Assembly (NCBI RefSeq): GCF_007991275.1 | Contig: NZ_BJYA01000014.1 | Location: 84,976 to 148,975, forward strand | Direction: 5' to 3' | DNA: 64,000 nt | DNA from: Alkalibacillus haloalkaliphilus | GTDB lineage: Bacteria > Bacillota > Bacilli > Bacillales > Alkalibacillaceae | Notes under the pieces: generated by a model | The model's database searches: none | Told to the model about the DNA's origin: nothing | What the model saw: the letters and a program-made list of their open reading frames with translations, nothing else | Made by a program: the position numbers and the translations under genes | Part shown: positions 1 through 7,981 of the stretch, one piece after another | How positions within the stretch are numbered: position 1 is the first letter of the stretch | How the letters are laid out: each line of letters opens with the position of its first letter

Positions 1-503
1 AAATACATTTCGCGGTTTTCATAAGAAGGTTTGCGGTCCATTAATGCGAAACCTGTCTCTGCGAACTCTTCTACTGTTCCCCAGTTATGCGAAATGTGTA
101 ATACGTCCAAATAAGGAATAATCGCTTCGTAACGATTGTATGGTAAAGTCAAGTTAGAATTGATTTGCGTTCGTACGCCTCGTTCGTGTGCATATTTCAA
201 TAAAGGAACAACGTATTCATCTACTGACTTTTTCGATAACATCGGTTCGCCACCTGTAATACTTAACGTTCTAAGATGTGGCACTTCATCGAGCCTTTTA
301 AGTAATAGATCAATTGGCAAAGCATCTGGGTCTTTTTTCATCAACGTGTCACCTACTGCACAGTGACGACAACGCATATTACATAAATGAGTCGTTGTAA
401 ATTCAATGTTCGATAACACTATTTCACCATGTTCTTCAACATCCATATATGCTTCCCAAGGGTCATATTGAGGGGAAAGTGGTGTTTTATATGTTGTGCT
501 CAT
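1..503 (-). CDS. yfkAB: YfkAB-type radical SAM protein (5' part; gene runs off the window)
   Basis: Translating the minus strand from the ATG at 503 gives an open frame to the window edge, so only the first ~167 residues are present. The N-terminal region carries CNMRCRHC (CxxxCxxC), which ligates the radical-SAM 4Fe-4S cluster, followed by a TGGEP motif typical of SAM binding. Spacing and flanking sequence resemble the Bacillus YfkAB family, whose substrate is not established to my knowledge. An AAAGGA ribosome binding site precedes the start. An 8-bp inverted repeat (CTCATAGG/CCTATGAG, 518-560) sits just upstream. The upstream gene hom is on the same strand 79 bp away, so read-through is possible. 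Confidence 0.8.
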   Translation of the reverse strand, partial: MSTTYKTPLSPQYDPWEAYMDVEEHGEIVLSNIEFTTTHLCNMRCRHCAVGDTLMKKDPDALPIDLLLKRLDEVPHLRTLSITGGEPMLSKKSVDEYVVPLLKYAHERGVRTQINSNLTLPYNRYEAIIPYLDVLHISHNWGTVEEFAETGFALMDRKPSYENREMY

Positions 504-582
504 TGAAAACGTCCTTTCTCATAGGGAAATCCTTCACTATTCTAACACAAATCCTATGAGGAAGAACGCTTGTCATTCGCAA

Positions 583-1560
583 CTAATGAACGACTATTTT
601 TTGTTCATGCTTATAAATGTGAACTAAGTCTTCAACAATTACACTAGCGGTTGGTCCCTTCCCTGCACCTGGACCTTCAAGTTTAAGTTGGCCATTGTAT
701 TGACTAGTGACGACAACACCATTATTAACCCCTTCTACATCATATAAAGGGTGCTTTGCCGTAACCCATTTAGGTTCAACGACACCATTTACTTCTCCTT
801 GCTTAATCGTTAAAGTAACAATATGTTTTGCGCGATGCCCTTTCAATTGTTGGTTAACCACATCTTCTTGTCTTAAGCCTGTAATACCTTGACGGAAAAC
901 CTGATTAAAACTAACCCGCTCTTCTGTTACTAGCTCTGCTAAAATAACAGCTTTATAAAAGGCATCGAACCCTTCAATATCATTAGTTGGATCAGCTTCT
1001 GCATAACCTAGACGTTGTGCTTCTTGTAAGGCTGTATTGAGATCAATCTGCTTATTTCTCATTTCACTTAAAATATAGTTAGATGTTCCATTTAAAATTG
1101 CTTCAATACGAACCACTTCATTTACCGAAACCAACTGACTGAGCGTTCGAATGACAGGCACACCACCTGCAACAGTCGCTTCATAATGAACAGCTACACC
1201 TTGTTCTTTTGCTTTTTCTTTAAGTTCAAACCCTTTATAAGCGAACATTTCTTTGTTAGCTGTAATGATATGACACCCTTGGTCAATCGCCTTACACAAA
1301 TAAGTAAAGGCAGGTTCAACACCAACAATCGCATCGACTATAACATCAACAGGTTGTGCTAAAACATCATCAATATTAGACGTTACTAAGACATCGCTAG
1401 ATACATCTCGCTTAATCGAGTCATCTTTAACTAAAACAGCGACAACATTAACAGAGCCATTTAGCGATTCAGACAACCTTTCTTGCTCTCGTTCAATTAA
1501 CTCATACACACCACTTCCTACTGTGCCGAAACCTAACAAAGCTACGTTAACCGAACCCAT
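583..1560 (-). CDS. hom: Homoserine dehydrogenase, short form without ACT domain
   Basis: Converts aspartate semialdehyde to homoserine with NAD(P)H, feeding methionine and threonine synthesis. The protein of 325 residues shows the N-terminal nucleotide-binding GFGTVG motif, the catalytic-domain stretch ILNGTSNYIL, YAEADPTNDIEG and a C-terminal GPGAG. The usual Bacillus enzyme is about 430 residues and ends in a regulatory ACT domain; here the frame stops after the catalytic domain, so that domain is absent. It is third in the metX-metY-hom operon (14 bp after metY) behind an S-box riboswitch, which implies a methionine-dedicated enzyme controlled by SAM at the RNA level rather than by threonine. 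The start has an AAAGGAGG site. Confidence 0.93.
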   Translation of the reverse strand: MGSVNVALLGFGTVGSGVYELIEREQERLSESLNGSVNVVAVLVKDDSIKRDVSSDVLVTSNIDDVLAQPVDVIVDAIVGVEPAFTYLCKAIDQGCHIITANKEMFAYKGFELKEKAKEQGVAVHYEATVAGGVPVIRTLSQLVSVNEVVRIEAILNGTSNYILSEMRNKQIDLNTALQEAQRLGYAEADPTNDIEGFDAFYKAVILAELVTEERVSFNQVFRQGITGLRQEDVVNQQLKGHRAKHIVTLTIKQGEVNGVVEPKWVTAKHPLYDVEGVNNGVVVTSQYNGQLKLEGPGAGKGPTASVIVEDLVHIYKHEQKIVVH

Positions 1561-1574
1561 TTGTTGCCTCCTTT

Positions 1575-2894
1575 TTATGAATTCACATGTTCGACTTGTG
1601 ATGACTCACCAGTTGCAGCTTTAATTGCTTGCTCTAAGTCTTCAATTAGATCGTCAACATTTTCGATTCCAACTGATAAGCGAATAAGATCATTAGTCAC
1701 ACCTGTTTGAGCCACTTCTTCCTCACTTAACTGTTGATGAGTCGTACTCGCTGGGTGAATAATTAAACTTTTCGCATCTCCTACGTTAGCTAGATGAGAC
1801 CACAATTCCACTTGATTAATCACTTCAGAACCTGCTTCTTTACCACCTTTAATACCGAATACAACAATCGAACCAGCACCTTTTGGTAAATACTTTTGCG
1901 CTAACTCATTTGAAGGATGGTCGTCTTTTTCTGGGTACAACACCCACTCTACACCTGGATGTTTTTCTAGGTACTCAACAATACGACGAGCATTTGCAAC
2001 GTGCTCTTTCATACGAACGTGTAACGTCTCTAAACCTAATGCTATTTGAAACGCATTGTACGGACTTAATGAAGCCCCTGTGTCACGTAACACTTGAACA
2101 CGTGCTTTCGTAATGAATGCTGCTTCAGGTAATGCTTCAGCATAAACAATGCCGTGATAGCTTGGGTCAGGTTGAGTGAAGCCAGGGAATTTCGAGGAAT
2201 TCCAATCGAACTGACCAGCATCAACGAGCACACCACCTAATGTCGTTCCATTACCACCTAACCATTTTGTCGCTGAATGAACAACGATATCCGCTCCATA
2301 TTCTATAGGGCGTAACAAATATGGTGATGGGAATGTGTTATCAACAATTAACGGCACGCCTGCTTCATGAGCAATTTCTGCAACTCGTTCAATATCTAAT
2401 ACGTGTAAGCCAGGGTTTCCGATCGTTTCAGCAAAAACCGCTTTCGTTTTTGGTGTAATCGCTTGGCGGAAATTGTCTGGTTTTGTTGGGTCAACGAAAT
2501 GTGTCGTAATACCATGTTTCGGTAACGTAGTTGAAAACAAGTTATAAGTTCCACCATATAACGTTGATGCAGCAACAATTTCATCACCCGCCTCAGCGAT
2601 GTTAAAAATCGCAGCTGAGATCGCAGCCATACCACTTGAGAACGCCAAGGCACCAATTCCACCTTCCAACTGTGCGACACGCTCTTCTAAAGCACCAACT
2701 GTCGGGTTACCGATACGAGAATATATAAACCCTTCCTCTTGCAATGAAAATAAATTAGCTGCATGTTCTGTACTATCAAATTTGTACGAGTTCGTTTGAT
2801 AGATCGGTAGCGCTCTTGCACCTGTAGTCGGATCAGCCTCTAATCCACCATGTACTCCAATTGTCTCTAAACGGTAATCTTTTTGACTCATCAT
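1575..2894 (-). CDS. metY: O-acetylhomoserine sulfhydrylase (PLP enzyme)
   Basis: Cys/Met metabolism PLP-dependent enzyme of 439 residues. It makes homocysteine from O-acetylhomoserine and sulfide. Visible family features are YSRIGNPT near residue 55, the SSGMAA loop, the VDNTF motif and the PLP lysine in HSATKWLGG. Length and the extended C-terminal half fit O-acetylhomoserine sulfhydrylase better than the ~380-residue cystathionine gamma-synthases. The gene lies 9 bp downstream of metX, which supplies its substrate, and just upstream of hom, so the three genes form the direct-sulfhydrylation route from aspartate semialdehyde to homocysteine. The two tandem ATGs make the exact start ambiguous by one codon. 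Confidence 0.93.
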   Translation of the reverse strand: MMSQKDYRLETIGVHGGLEADPTTGARALPIYQTNSYKFDSTEHAANLFSLQEEGFIYSRIGNPTVGALEERVAQLEGGIGALAFSSGMAAISAAIFNIAEAGDEIVAASTLYGGTYNLFSTTLPKHGITTHFVDPTKPDNFRQAITPKTKAVFAETIGNPGLHVLDIERVAEIAHEAGVPLIVDNTFPSPYLLRPIEYGADIVVHSATKWLGGNGTTLGGVLVDAGQFDWNSSKFPGFTQPDPSYHGIVYAEALPEAAFITKARVQVLRDTGASLSPYNAFQIALGLETLHVRMKEHVANARRIVEYLEKHPGVEWVLYPEKDDHPSNELAQKYLPKGAGSIVVFGIKGGKEAGSEVINQVELWSHLANVGDAKSLIIHPASTTHQQLSEEEVAQTGVTNDLIRLSVGIENVDDLIEDLEQAIKAATGESSQVEHVNS

Positions 2895-2903
2895 TCACCA
2901 CTC

Positions 2904-3959
2904 CTATTTATTAATTTTAAATGTTAACTTTTTTAAAGCTGTTTCAATGACGTGCCCCCACTTATCAAACTCTACTAAAAACCCGTCATGACCAAAGATC
3001 GTTTCAACTTCATAATAGTTAGCTGAACCACCTAGCATATTAACGTCATCAACAAATAACTTAATTTCTTGCGGTGGGTACAGTAAGTCGTGTTGAAAAC
3101 CAAGAGCAACAACAGACACTTCTAACTGTTCTAATGCCGCTTCATAACTCCCTCTTCCACAGGCAACATCATGGTTATTCATTGCATTTAACAATGTTAA
3201 ATAACTATTCGCATCAAAACGTTCAACGATTTTGTCAGCTTGATAATCTAAGTAAGACTGAACGTCATATTCACCATTTGTTTTCTTTCGGTTGAACCTT
3301 TCCTGAAATAAAGGTGCTGAGCGATACGTAATCATACCAATTTCTCGCGCTAATCCTAATCCTTCTTCTGGGACTTCACCCCGCTGCCAACTAGGGTCTT
3401 GCTTAATCGCCTTTGCAGAAATGTGGTTAAAAGCTATAGCGTAATCACTAAACTGAGGGGTCACAGCGATCGGGATCATCGCGTCAACAAAGTTGGCATA
3501 CATCAACCCCCACTCCAACACTTGCATCCCACCTAAAGAACCGCCAATCACAGCACGTAAATGATTAACCCCTAACTTTTTCAGCGCTAGAAATTGAACC
3601 TCAACTAAATCACGTACCGTGACATTTGGAAAAGTTGCCCCAAACGGTTCATCTGTCTGAGGATCAATCGACTTCGGCCCTGTTGAACCATCACACCCTC
3701 CTAACACGTTAAACGTGATCACTTGATAATGATTTAAATCAACATAACCGCCCTCATGGATTAAACCACGCCACCAACCAGGGTCCTCGTCTGTACCAAT
3801 CGTTTTATGGTTTCCTGTTAAAGCGTGGCACACCAAAATTACTGGTCCTTCTTTGTTTCCTGCCTTTTCATAAACCAACTCAACTTCTTTAAACGTAAAA
3901 CCTGATTCTAAAGTGAAATTAGGGATGACAACTTTCTTTTCATTGTTGCTAATTGTCAT
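2904..3959 (-). CDS. metX: Homoserine O-acetyltransferase
   Basis: Alpha/beta-hydrolase-fold acyltransferase (351 residues) that activates homoserine with acetyl-CoA. Seen: NVLGGCDGSTGP, the nucleophile elbow GGSLGGMQ, and the C-terminal GHDGFLVE carrying the catalytic His and Asp region. I chose the ATG at 3959 because it follows AAGGAGGAGGTG. The longer frame opens with a TTG at 3992, inside the U-run of the leader terminator, and that start has no ribosome binding site. First gene of the metX-metY-hom operon, under the S-box riboswitch at 4040-4152. A homoserine O-succinyltransferase is less likely given the GGSLGG/GCDGSTGP pattern. Confidence 0.94.
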   Translation of the reverse strand: MTISNNEKKVVIPNFTLESGFTFKEVELVYEKAGNKEGPVILVCHALTGNHKTIGTDEDPGWWRGLIHEGGYVDLNHYQVITFNVLGGCDGSTGPKSIDPQTDEPFGATFPNVTVRDLVEVQFLALKKLGVNHLRAVIGGSLGGMQVLEWGLMYANFVDAMIPIAVTPQFSDYAIAFNHISAKAIKQDPSWQRGEVPEEGLGLAREIGMITYRSAPLFQERFNRKKTNGEYDVQSYLDYQADKIVERFDANSYLTLLNAMNNHDVACGRGSYEAALEQLEVSVVALGFQHDLLYPPQEIKLFVDDVNMLGGSANYYEVETIFGHDGFLVEFDKWGHVIETALKKLTFKINK

Positions 3960-3990
3960 CACCTCCTCCTTTACATAACTTTTAAAACGC

Positions 3991-4022
3991 AAAAAACCTC
4001 CCTACCTTTGAGATAGAGAGGT
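3991..4022 (-). terminator. Leader terminator of the S-box riboswitch
   Basis: ACCTCCCTACC (3996-4006) and GATAGAGAGGT (4012-4022) form an 11-bp stem with G-U pairs, followed in transcription order by six U. Sequence from the riboswitch 3' arm (GAGATGAGAGAG) can compete with it as antiterminator. High SAM should favour this terminator. Confidence 0.85.
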
Positions 4023-4039
4023 CAAATATTCAAGCTATT

Positions 4040-4152
4040 TGTCTCTCTCATCTCCCAAAGCATATGCTTTGCAGGAATTAGCACCTTTCAAACCGTTGTT
4101 TGAAGGTTGCCGGGCTTCATCGGGCCAGTCCCTCTGCCACTCTTGATAAGAG
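4040..4152 (-). promoter_or_regulatory. SAM-I (S-box) riboswitch
   Basis: Read on the minus strand, the segment begins CTCTTATCAAGAG, continues with AGAGGGACTGGCCCGATGAA and GCCCGGCAACC, then GGTGCTAATTCC and closes with GGGAGATGAGAG. These are the conserved blocks of SAM-I aptamers in order (P1, P2 kink-turn, P3, P4). It lies directly upstream of metX and of a rho-independent terminator, so it should switch off metX-metY-hom when SAM is plentiful. Confidence 0.96.
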
Positions 4153-4191
4153 TCAAAATTGTTATTCAATTATTAATATTAAATTATATGC

Positions 4192-4221
4192 ATATTACCA
4201 TGGCATTTATAACTATGTCAA
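4192..4221 (-). promoter_or_regulatory. Predicted sigma-A promoter of the met operon
   Basis: TTGACA (4221-4216) and TAATAT (4197-4192) are separated by 18 nt, just after the trhO stop codon and upstream of the S-box aptamer. A second -10-like TATAAT at 4188-4183 has no good -35. Confidence 0.55.
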
Positions 4222-4227
4222 CAAAAT

Positions 4228-5199
4228 TTATACTTTCTGTTTTTCGTAACCTTCAATTGCTTCCATTTTCGCTTGTACTTCCTCTTCTGATAAACCATGT
4301 TCTTCAATATAACGGTTGCGAGGGTGTACACGGCATTCATGTGAACAACTTCTTAAAAAGAAATGTTCGTTTTCTTCTGAAGAAAGAATTTGCTCGTTAC
4401 AATCTGGGTTCGCACAATTAATATAACGTTCACAAGGCTCACCCGTGAAATAGTCACGGCCTACAACTTTGTGCTCCACTTGGTTGATTGGTACACTAAT
4501 TCGCTCATCAAACACATAACATTGTCCATCCCATAATTCACCTTTAACTTCAGGGTCTTTACCATAACTGACAATACCACCGTGTAGCTGACCAACATCA
4601 TCAAAACCTTCTTCTTTCAACCAACCTGAAAACTTCTCACAACGAATTCCACCTGTGCAATACGTTAACACACGCTTACCTTCTAATAGCTCTTTATTAT
4701 CTTTAATCCATTCAGGGAGCTCACGGAAGTTGCGAATATCTGGACGAATCGCACCACGGAAATGTCCTATATCATACTCATAATCATTACGTGCATCTAA
4801 GACGATTGTATCTTCCTTTTTCATCTCTTCGTAGAAATCTTTAGGATCTAAATACTCACCCGTTTGTTCATTAGGGTTAATGTCATCATCACCTAAGCTT
4901 AAATTAACGATTTCATCTTTATGACGGACGTGCATTTTCTTAAATGCATGTTCATCCGCTTCATCAATTTTGAATGTCATATCTTCAAAACGAGGATCAG
5001 CTTGAAGAGCTTCCATATATTGATTCGTTTGTTCAACTGTCCCTGAAACAGTTCCGTTCAAACCTTCTTCAGCGACAATGATTCGACCTTTTAAGTCAAG
5101 GTCTTGGCAGAATTGTAAATGCTCATCACGAAACGTTTCTGGATCTTCAATATGAACGTATTTGTAATAAAGCAATACTCTGTAATCCTTATTAGACAT
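4228..5199 (-). CDS. trhO: tRNA uridine(34) hydroxylase, rhodanese family
   Basis: TrhO family (323 residues; YbfQ of B. subtilis, YceA of E. coli). It hydroxylates U34 of tRNAs, the first step toward 5-methoxyuridine in Gram-positive bacteria. The N-terminal part has [12 protein letters not shown], the central rhodanese domain contains VLDARNDYE and the active-site loop CTGGIRCE, and the C-terminus holds a Cys-rich stretch ([20 protein letters not shown]). I start at the ATG at 5199, preceded by AAGGTGG at proper spacing, rather than the GTG 9 nt upstream. Monocistronic; the met operon promoter follows its stop. Confidence 0.93.
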   Translation of the reverse strand: MSNKDYRVLLYYKYVHIEDPETFRDEHLQFCQDLDLKGRIIVAEEGLNGTVSGTVEQTNQYMEALQADPRFEDMTFKIDEADEHAFKKMHVRHKDEIVNLSLGDDDINPNEQTGEYLDPKDFYEEMKKEDTIVLDARNDYEYDIGHFRGAIRPDIRNFRELPEWIKDNKELLEGKRVLTYCTGGIRCEKFSGWLKEEGFDDVGQLHGGIVSYGKDPEVKGELWDGQCYVFDERISVPINQVEHKVVGRDYFTGEPCERYINCANPDCNEQILSSEENEHFFLRSCSHECRVHPRNRYIEEHGLSEEEVQAKMEAIEGYEKQKV

Positions 5200-5344
5200 A
5201 TTGACCACCTTGCTTTAATATATTTTATAGTTTATTTTATATAAGACAAATCAACACTGTATTATACAATAACATTATCTTTTATTCAATTATCTAAACT
5301 AAGTGATTTTATGGAAACAGTTTGACGTATACATGCAAAATAAT

Positions 5345-5380
5345 AAGCCCTTAAAGTGGCCTTACTCACTTTAAGGGCTT
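5345..5380. other. Perfect 14-bp inverted repeat in a divergent intergenic region
   Basis: AAGCCCTTAAAGTG and its exact complement flank an 8-nt loop, midway between the divergent starts of trhO (5199) and the hydrolase at 5481. On either strand the tail is only moderately U-rich. It could be a terminator of a short or antisense transcript, or a leader structure. No gene ends here. Confidence 0.6.
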
Positions 5381-5480
5381 GAATTTATTTCAGTTCATCA
5401 ACCACTTGTTCAAACTTTCGCCTATTTCGACCATTTCTTGTATAATAATAAGAACTATTTTTAAAAAGGATTGAACTAAG

Positions 5481-6521
5481 ATGAAGCAAATATATAGTGA
5501 AATCATCCAATTTAGAGGTGGCCATTATGACTTTGGCTATGAACAAGGAAAGCAACTAAAAGGCACGTTAACGATCCAAAACCGCCTTAAACATTGGAAA
5601 ATAAGAAGACCACGTTTTTCAATTGATGTATATGAAGCTAAGGACAAGTTTATGCAGTATGCCCCTAACATGTGGAAAGAGTTAGAAGGGTTGCGTGAAG
5701 GTTTAGAGCTACCGATGGAAGAAGTGTTACGTGATTTCGGAGGTTACCGTACTGAAATTAAAAAATTTGGCTGCTCCATTATGACTGAAGAAGATTACAT
5801 GATTCGAAATTACGATTATCAGCCACAAACTTATGAAGGAAGGTACAGTTTGTTTCAACCAAATGACGGAGGTTATGCTGTATTAGGACCTACCTCACGT
5901 GTTACAGGACGTATGGATGGCATGAATGAAAAAGGTTTAGTTATGGCGTACAACTTCACACACCGGAAAACCCCAAAGGATGGGTTCGTCTGCTATATGA
6001 TTGGTAGAATTATTTTAGATACGTGTGCCAATGTCGATGAAGCTGTCCAATTGTTAAAAGACATTCCACATCGCAATGCATTTAGTTACATATTACTTGA
6101 TCCAAATGGTCAAACGTATGTTGTCGAAACGAGCCCACGTGGTGTCCATGTCCGCCAATCAAACGTCTGTACCAATCATTTCGAACATTTAACGAAAGAA
6201 AACCGTCACCATTTAGAAGACTCATATAAACGAATGGACGCCATTAAATCACAAAGAAAAACAAGCATGAGTGTAAATGACGCCTTCAGATTAATGAACG
6301 ACAGCGATCGCGGTATCTTCTCTGACAAATACAAAAGCTGGGCTGGCACTATTCACACGTCTGCGTACTTACCGAAACAACGCGAAGCTTGGTTTGCTCT
6401 AGGCGGTGACAAAGAACCCGTCAAAATTAACTTTGATAAATGGTTAAACGGAAGCGACCTTAACATTAGCAAAATTGAAGGTGAAGTTGATACCGACCTT
6501 CCATTTGCTCATATGGATTAA
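5481..6521 (+). CDS. C45/acyl-CoA:6-APA acyltransferase-like Ntn hydrolase
   Basis: A 346-residue cytoplasmic protein (no signal peptide) of the linear-amide C-N hydrolase superfamily. Residues 96-100, FGCSI, provide the presumed Ntn nucleophile Cys98, followed by the typical RNYDY a dozen residues later. Further on are DGMNEKGL and VVETSPRG, consistent with the peptidase C45 / penicillin acyltransferase-like fold. Family members self-cleave before the Cys and hydrolyse amides or transfer acyl groups; the substrate here cannot be deduced. AAGGA lies 9 nt upstream of the ATG, and a TATAAT lies at 5441 without a good -35. A bidirectional terminator follows. Confidence 0.8.
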   Translation: MKQIYSEIIQFRGGHYDFGYEQGKQLKGTLTIQNRLKHWKIRRPRFSIDVYEAKDKFMQYAPNMWKELEGLREGLELPMEEVLRDFGGYRTEIKKFGCSIMTEEDYMIRNYDYQPQTYEGRYSLFQPNDGGYAVLGPTSRVTGRMDGMNEKGLVMAYNFTHRKTPKDGFVCYMIGRIILDTCANVDEAVQLLKDIPHRNAFSYILLDPNGQTYVVETSPRGVHVRQSNVCTNHFEHLTKENRHHLEDSYKRMDAIKSQRKTSMSVNDAFRLMNDSDRGIFSDKYKSWAGTIHTSAYLPKQREAWFALGGDKEPVKINFDKWLNGSDLNISKIEGEVDTDLPFAHMD

Positions 6522-6556
6522 AAAAAGCCTGAAGCTATTCCGCTTCAGGCTTTATA
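6521..6556. terminator. Bidirectional terminator between convergent genes
   Basis: AAAGCCTGAAGC and GCTTCAGGCTTT form a 12-bp stem with a 6-nt loop, A-run on one side and U-rich on the other, between the convergent ends at 6521 and 6558. Confidence 0.9.
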
Positions 6557-6557
6557 A

Positions 6558-7160
6558 TTATAAGCTTTTATACCAATCAGCCGCTGCTTTAACTTCACCT
6601 AAGTTTAATTGGTGTCCCTGGTTTTCCCAGTGTAATTGAACATTAGCCCCAGCCCCATCAAGCAATTCTTTAAGATCTTCAGATTCTTGGGCCGGGCAAA
6701 TCGGATCATTTGTCCCTGCAGCGATAAAGACTTTTTTACCTGTCAAATCCGGTAATTCGACTCCACGACGAGGAACCATTGGGTGATGTAAACTTGCCGC
6801 TTTTAACGCATCTTGATAATGGAACATTAAGCTCCCAGCAATATTAGCACCATTTGAATACCCAACTGCAATGATATTATCACGATCAAACCCATAGTCT
6901 TTTGCAGCTTGATCTAGAAACTCGTATAACTCTTTCGTTCTAAAAATGAGGTCCTCTTCATCAAAGACACCTTCTGCTAAACGTCTAAAGAATCGTGGCA
7001 TCCCATTCTCTTCAACGTTACCTCGAACACTTAAAACGTTCACTTCAGGGTCGATATGATCAACTAATGGTAATAGATCTTCTTCCGTCCCACCAGTTCC
7101 ATGTAATAGTAAAAGTGTCGGATTAGATAGATCTGATCCTTTTTTAAATATATGTTTCAT
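6558..7160 (-). CDS. Carboxylesterase/phospholipase-type alpha/beta hydrolase (MhqD-like)
   Basis: A 200-residue single-domain alpha/beta hydrolase. The oxyanion motif LLLHGTGG is near residue 18, the nucleophile elbow is GYSNGA (Ser about residue 101), the acid is in AAGTNDPICP, and the catalytic His is in NQGHQL near the C-terminus. Size and motifs match the YodD/MhqD-type carboxylesterases of Bacillus, which in B. subtilis belong to the quinone/catechol-response regulon, but no MhqR-type regulator or dioxygenase partner is nearby, so the specific role is unknown. AAAGGAGG precedes the start. Single gene. Confidence 0.85.
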   Translation of the reverse strand: MKHIFKKGSDLSNPTLLLLHGTGGTEEDLLPLVDHIDPEVNVLSVRGNVEENGMPRFFRRLAEGVFDEEDLIFRTKELYEFLDQAAKDYGFDRDNIIAVGYSNGANIAGSLMFHYQDALKAASLHHPMVPRRGVELPDLTGKKVFIAAGTNDPICPAQESEDLKELLDGAGANVQLHWENQGHQLNLGEVKAAADWYKSL

Positions 7161-7302
7161 TATTATAAGCCTCCTTTATATACGACAATGATAGCTTCAT
7201 CATACCACAACAATTATCTTGAATTCAAGATAACCACTCTAATGTTTAAACTTCATCCATTTAGGTTATTTTACGTACAAAGCCTTTCAAGGAGTGAACA
7301 TT

Positions 7303-7371
7303 ATGATTAGAACCATTTTAATGATTATCGGTGCGATTGTTGTTATTGGATGGATTATGTCAATGTTCTAA
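7303..7371 (+). CDS. 22-residue hydrophobic membrane peptide
   Basis: ATG at 7303 follows AAGGAGTG at 7-nt spacing and reads MIRTILMIIGAIVVIGWIMSMF, ending at TAA. The whole peptide is one predicted transmembrane helix with a single Arg at the N-terminus. A strong terminator begins 5 nt after the stop, so it has ribosome binding site, frame and terminator of a real small gene. I do not recognise the family; small single-helix peptides can act as membrane-protein modulators or type I toxins. Confirmation needs homologues in related genomes. Confidence 0.55.
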   Translation: MIRTILMIIGAIVVIGWIMSMF

Positions 7372-7375
7372 ACAG

Positions 7376-7407
7376 AAAAGTTCTCTTCGAAATTGAAGAG
7401 AACTTTT
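7376..7407. terminator. Bidirectional terminator after the small peptide and the ferredoxin gene
   Basis: AAAAGTTCTCTTC / GAAGAGAACTTTT, 13-bp stem with 6-nt loop, overlapping the ferredoxin stop codon. Confidence 0.9.
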
Positions 7408-7645
7408 ATTTATTCTTAAAGAATTCTTCTGCCTTCTCTAAATACTTTTCATCTGCAGGAAGCATCTCTAAATCTTCAACTATTGCGCCAACTGGACATA
7501 CAGAAACACACGCACCGCAATTAATACATATATCAGGATCAATATAAAATTGATCTTCCCCCTCTTCTATACAGTCAACCGGACATACATCGACACATTC
7601 AGCTGCCTTTTCCATTTCGCAAGGGCTTGTAATTACAAATGCCAT
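7406..7645 (-). CDS. 7Fe-type ferredoxin
   Basis: A 79-residue acidic electron carrier. Cysteines at 9, 17, 21, 25, 40, 43, 46 and 50 lie in the patterns CX7CX3CPxxC and CxxCGxCxxxCP. The CX7C spacing in the first half is the signature of [3Fe-4S][4Fe-4S] ferredoxins of the Bacillus/Thermus type (C9, C17, C50 for the 3Fe cluster; C21, C40, C43, C46 for the 4Fe cluster, by analogy). The start ATG follows AAGGAGGG. Single gene, ending in the terminator shared with the convergent small peptide. Confidence 0.92.
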   Translation of the reverse strand: MAFVITSPCEMEKAAECVDVCPVDCIEEGEDQFYIDPDICINCGACVSVCPVGAIVEDLEMLPADEKYLEKAEEFFKNK

Positions 7646-7965
7646 CTTATAACCCTCCTTCTATTCATTGTTATTTTAACTTAAAAGGATCCAATTGTTA
7701 AAGTACGAACTCTTTTGTCTACAATCTTTTATACTAGTCTCTTGTATTCACAGTCTACATCATCTGACAAATTACACATAGTTAGTTCTGTTCATTTTAT
7801 AGAAACATCAAATAAATTAGAGGTTTTTCAAGGTTGATTGGATAATAACTTTAATTAACAGCTAGAATATTCAGATAATATTTCAACGTATGAAAGGAGG
7901 CTCGTTTTGATTTTCACCCCACCTCAGAATCCTACAATAGTTTTAAATATTGGGAGGAGGATTTT
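7646..7965 (+). other. 320-bp upstream region of the first subtilase gene
   Basis: AT-rich divergent spacer between the ferredoxin gene and the subtilase gene. I see no RNA gene or strong promoter match. It contains two good ribosome binding sites, AAAGGAGG at 7893-7900 (for a short out-of-frame ORF) and GGGAGGAGG just before the protease ATG. Confidence 0.6.
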
Positions 7966-7981
7966 ATGGTTAGATGGTTAA
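7907..7981 (+). CDS. Possible 24-codon leader ORF overlapping the subtilase start
   Basis: A TTG at 7907 lies 6 nt after a perfect AAAGGAGG and opens a frame of 24 codons that ends at TAA 7979-7981, 16 nt inside the protease gene in a different frame. It could couple translation to the protease. The peptide has no recognisable motif and the start is TTG, so this is only a candidate. Confidence 0.25.
   Translation: MIFTPPQNPTIVLNIGRRILWLDG

Noticed and set aside
4107..4421. 104-codon plus-strand frame across the S-box and the 3' end of trhO
   Set aside because: It runs through a conserved riboswitch and the opposite strand of a coding region; no sequence family and no ribosome site.
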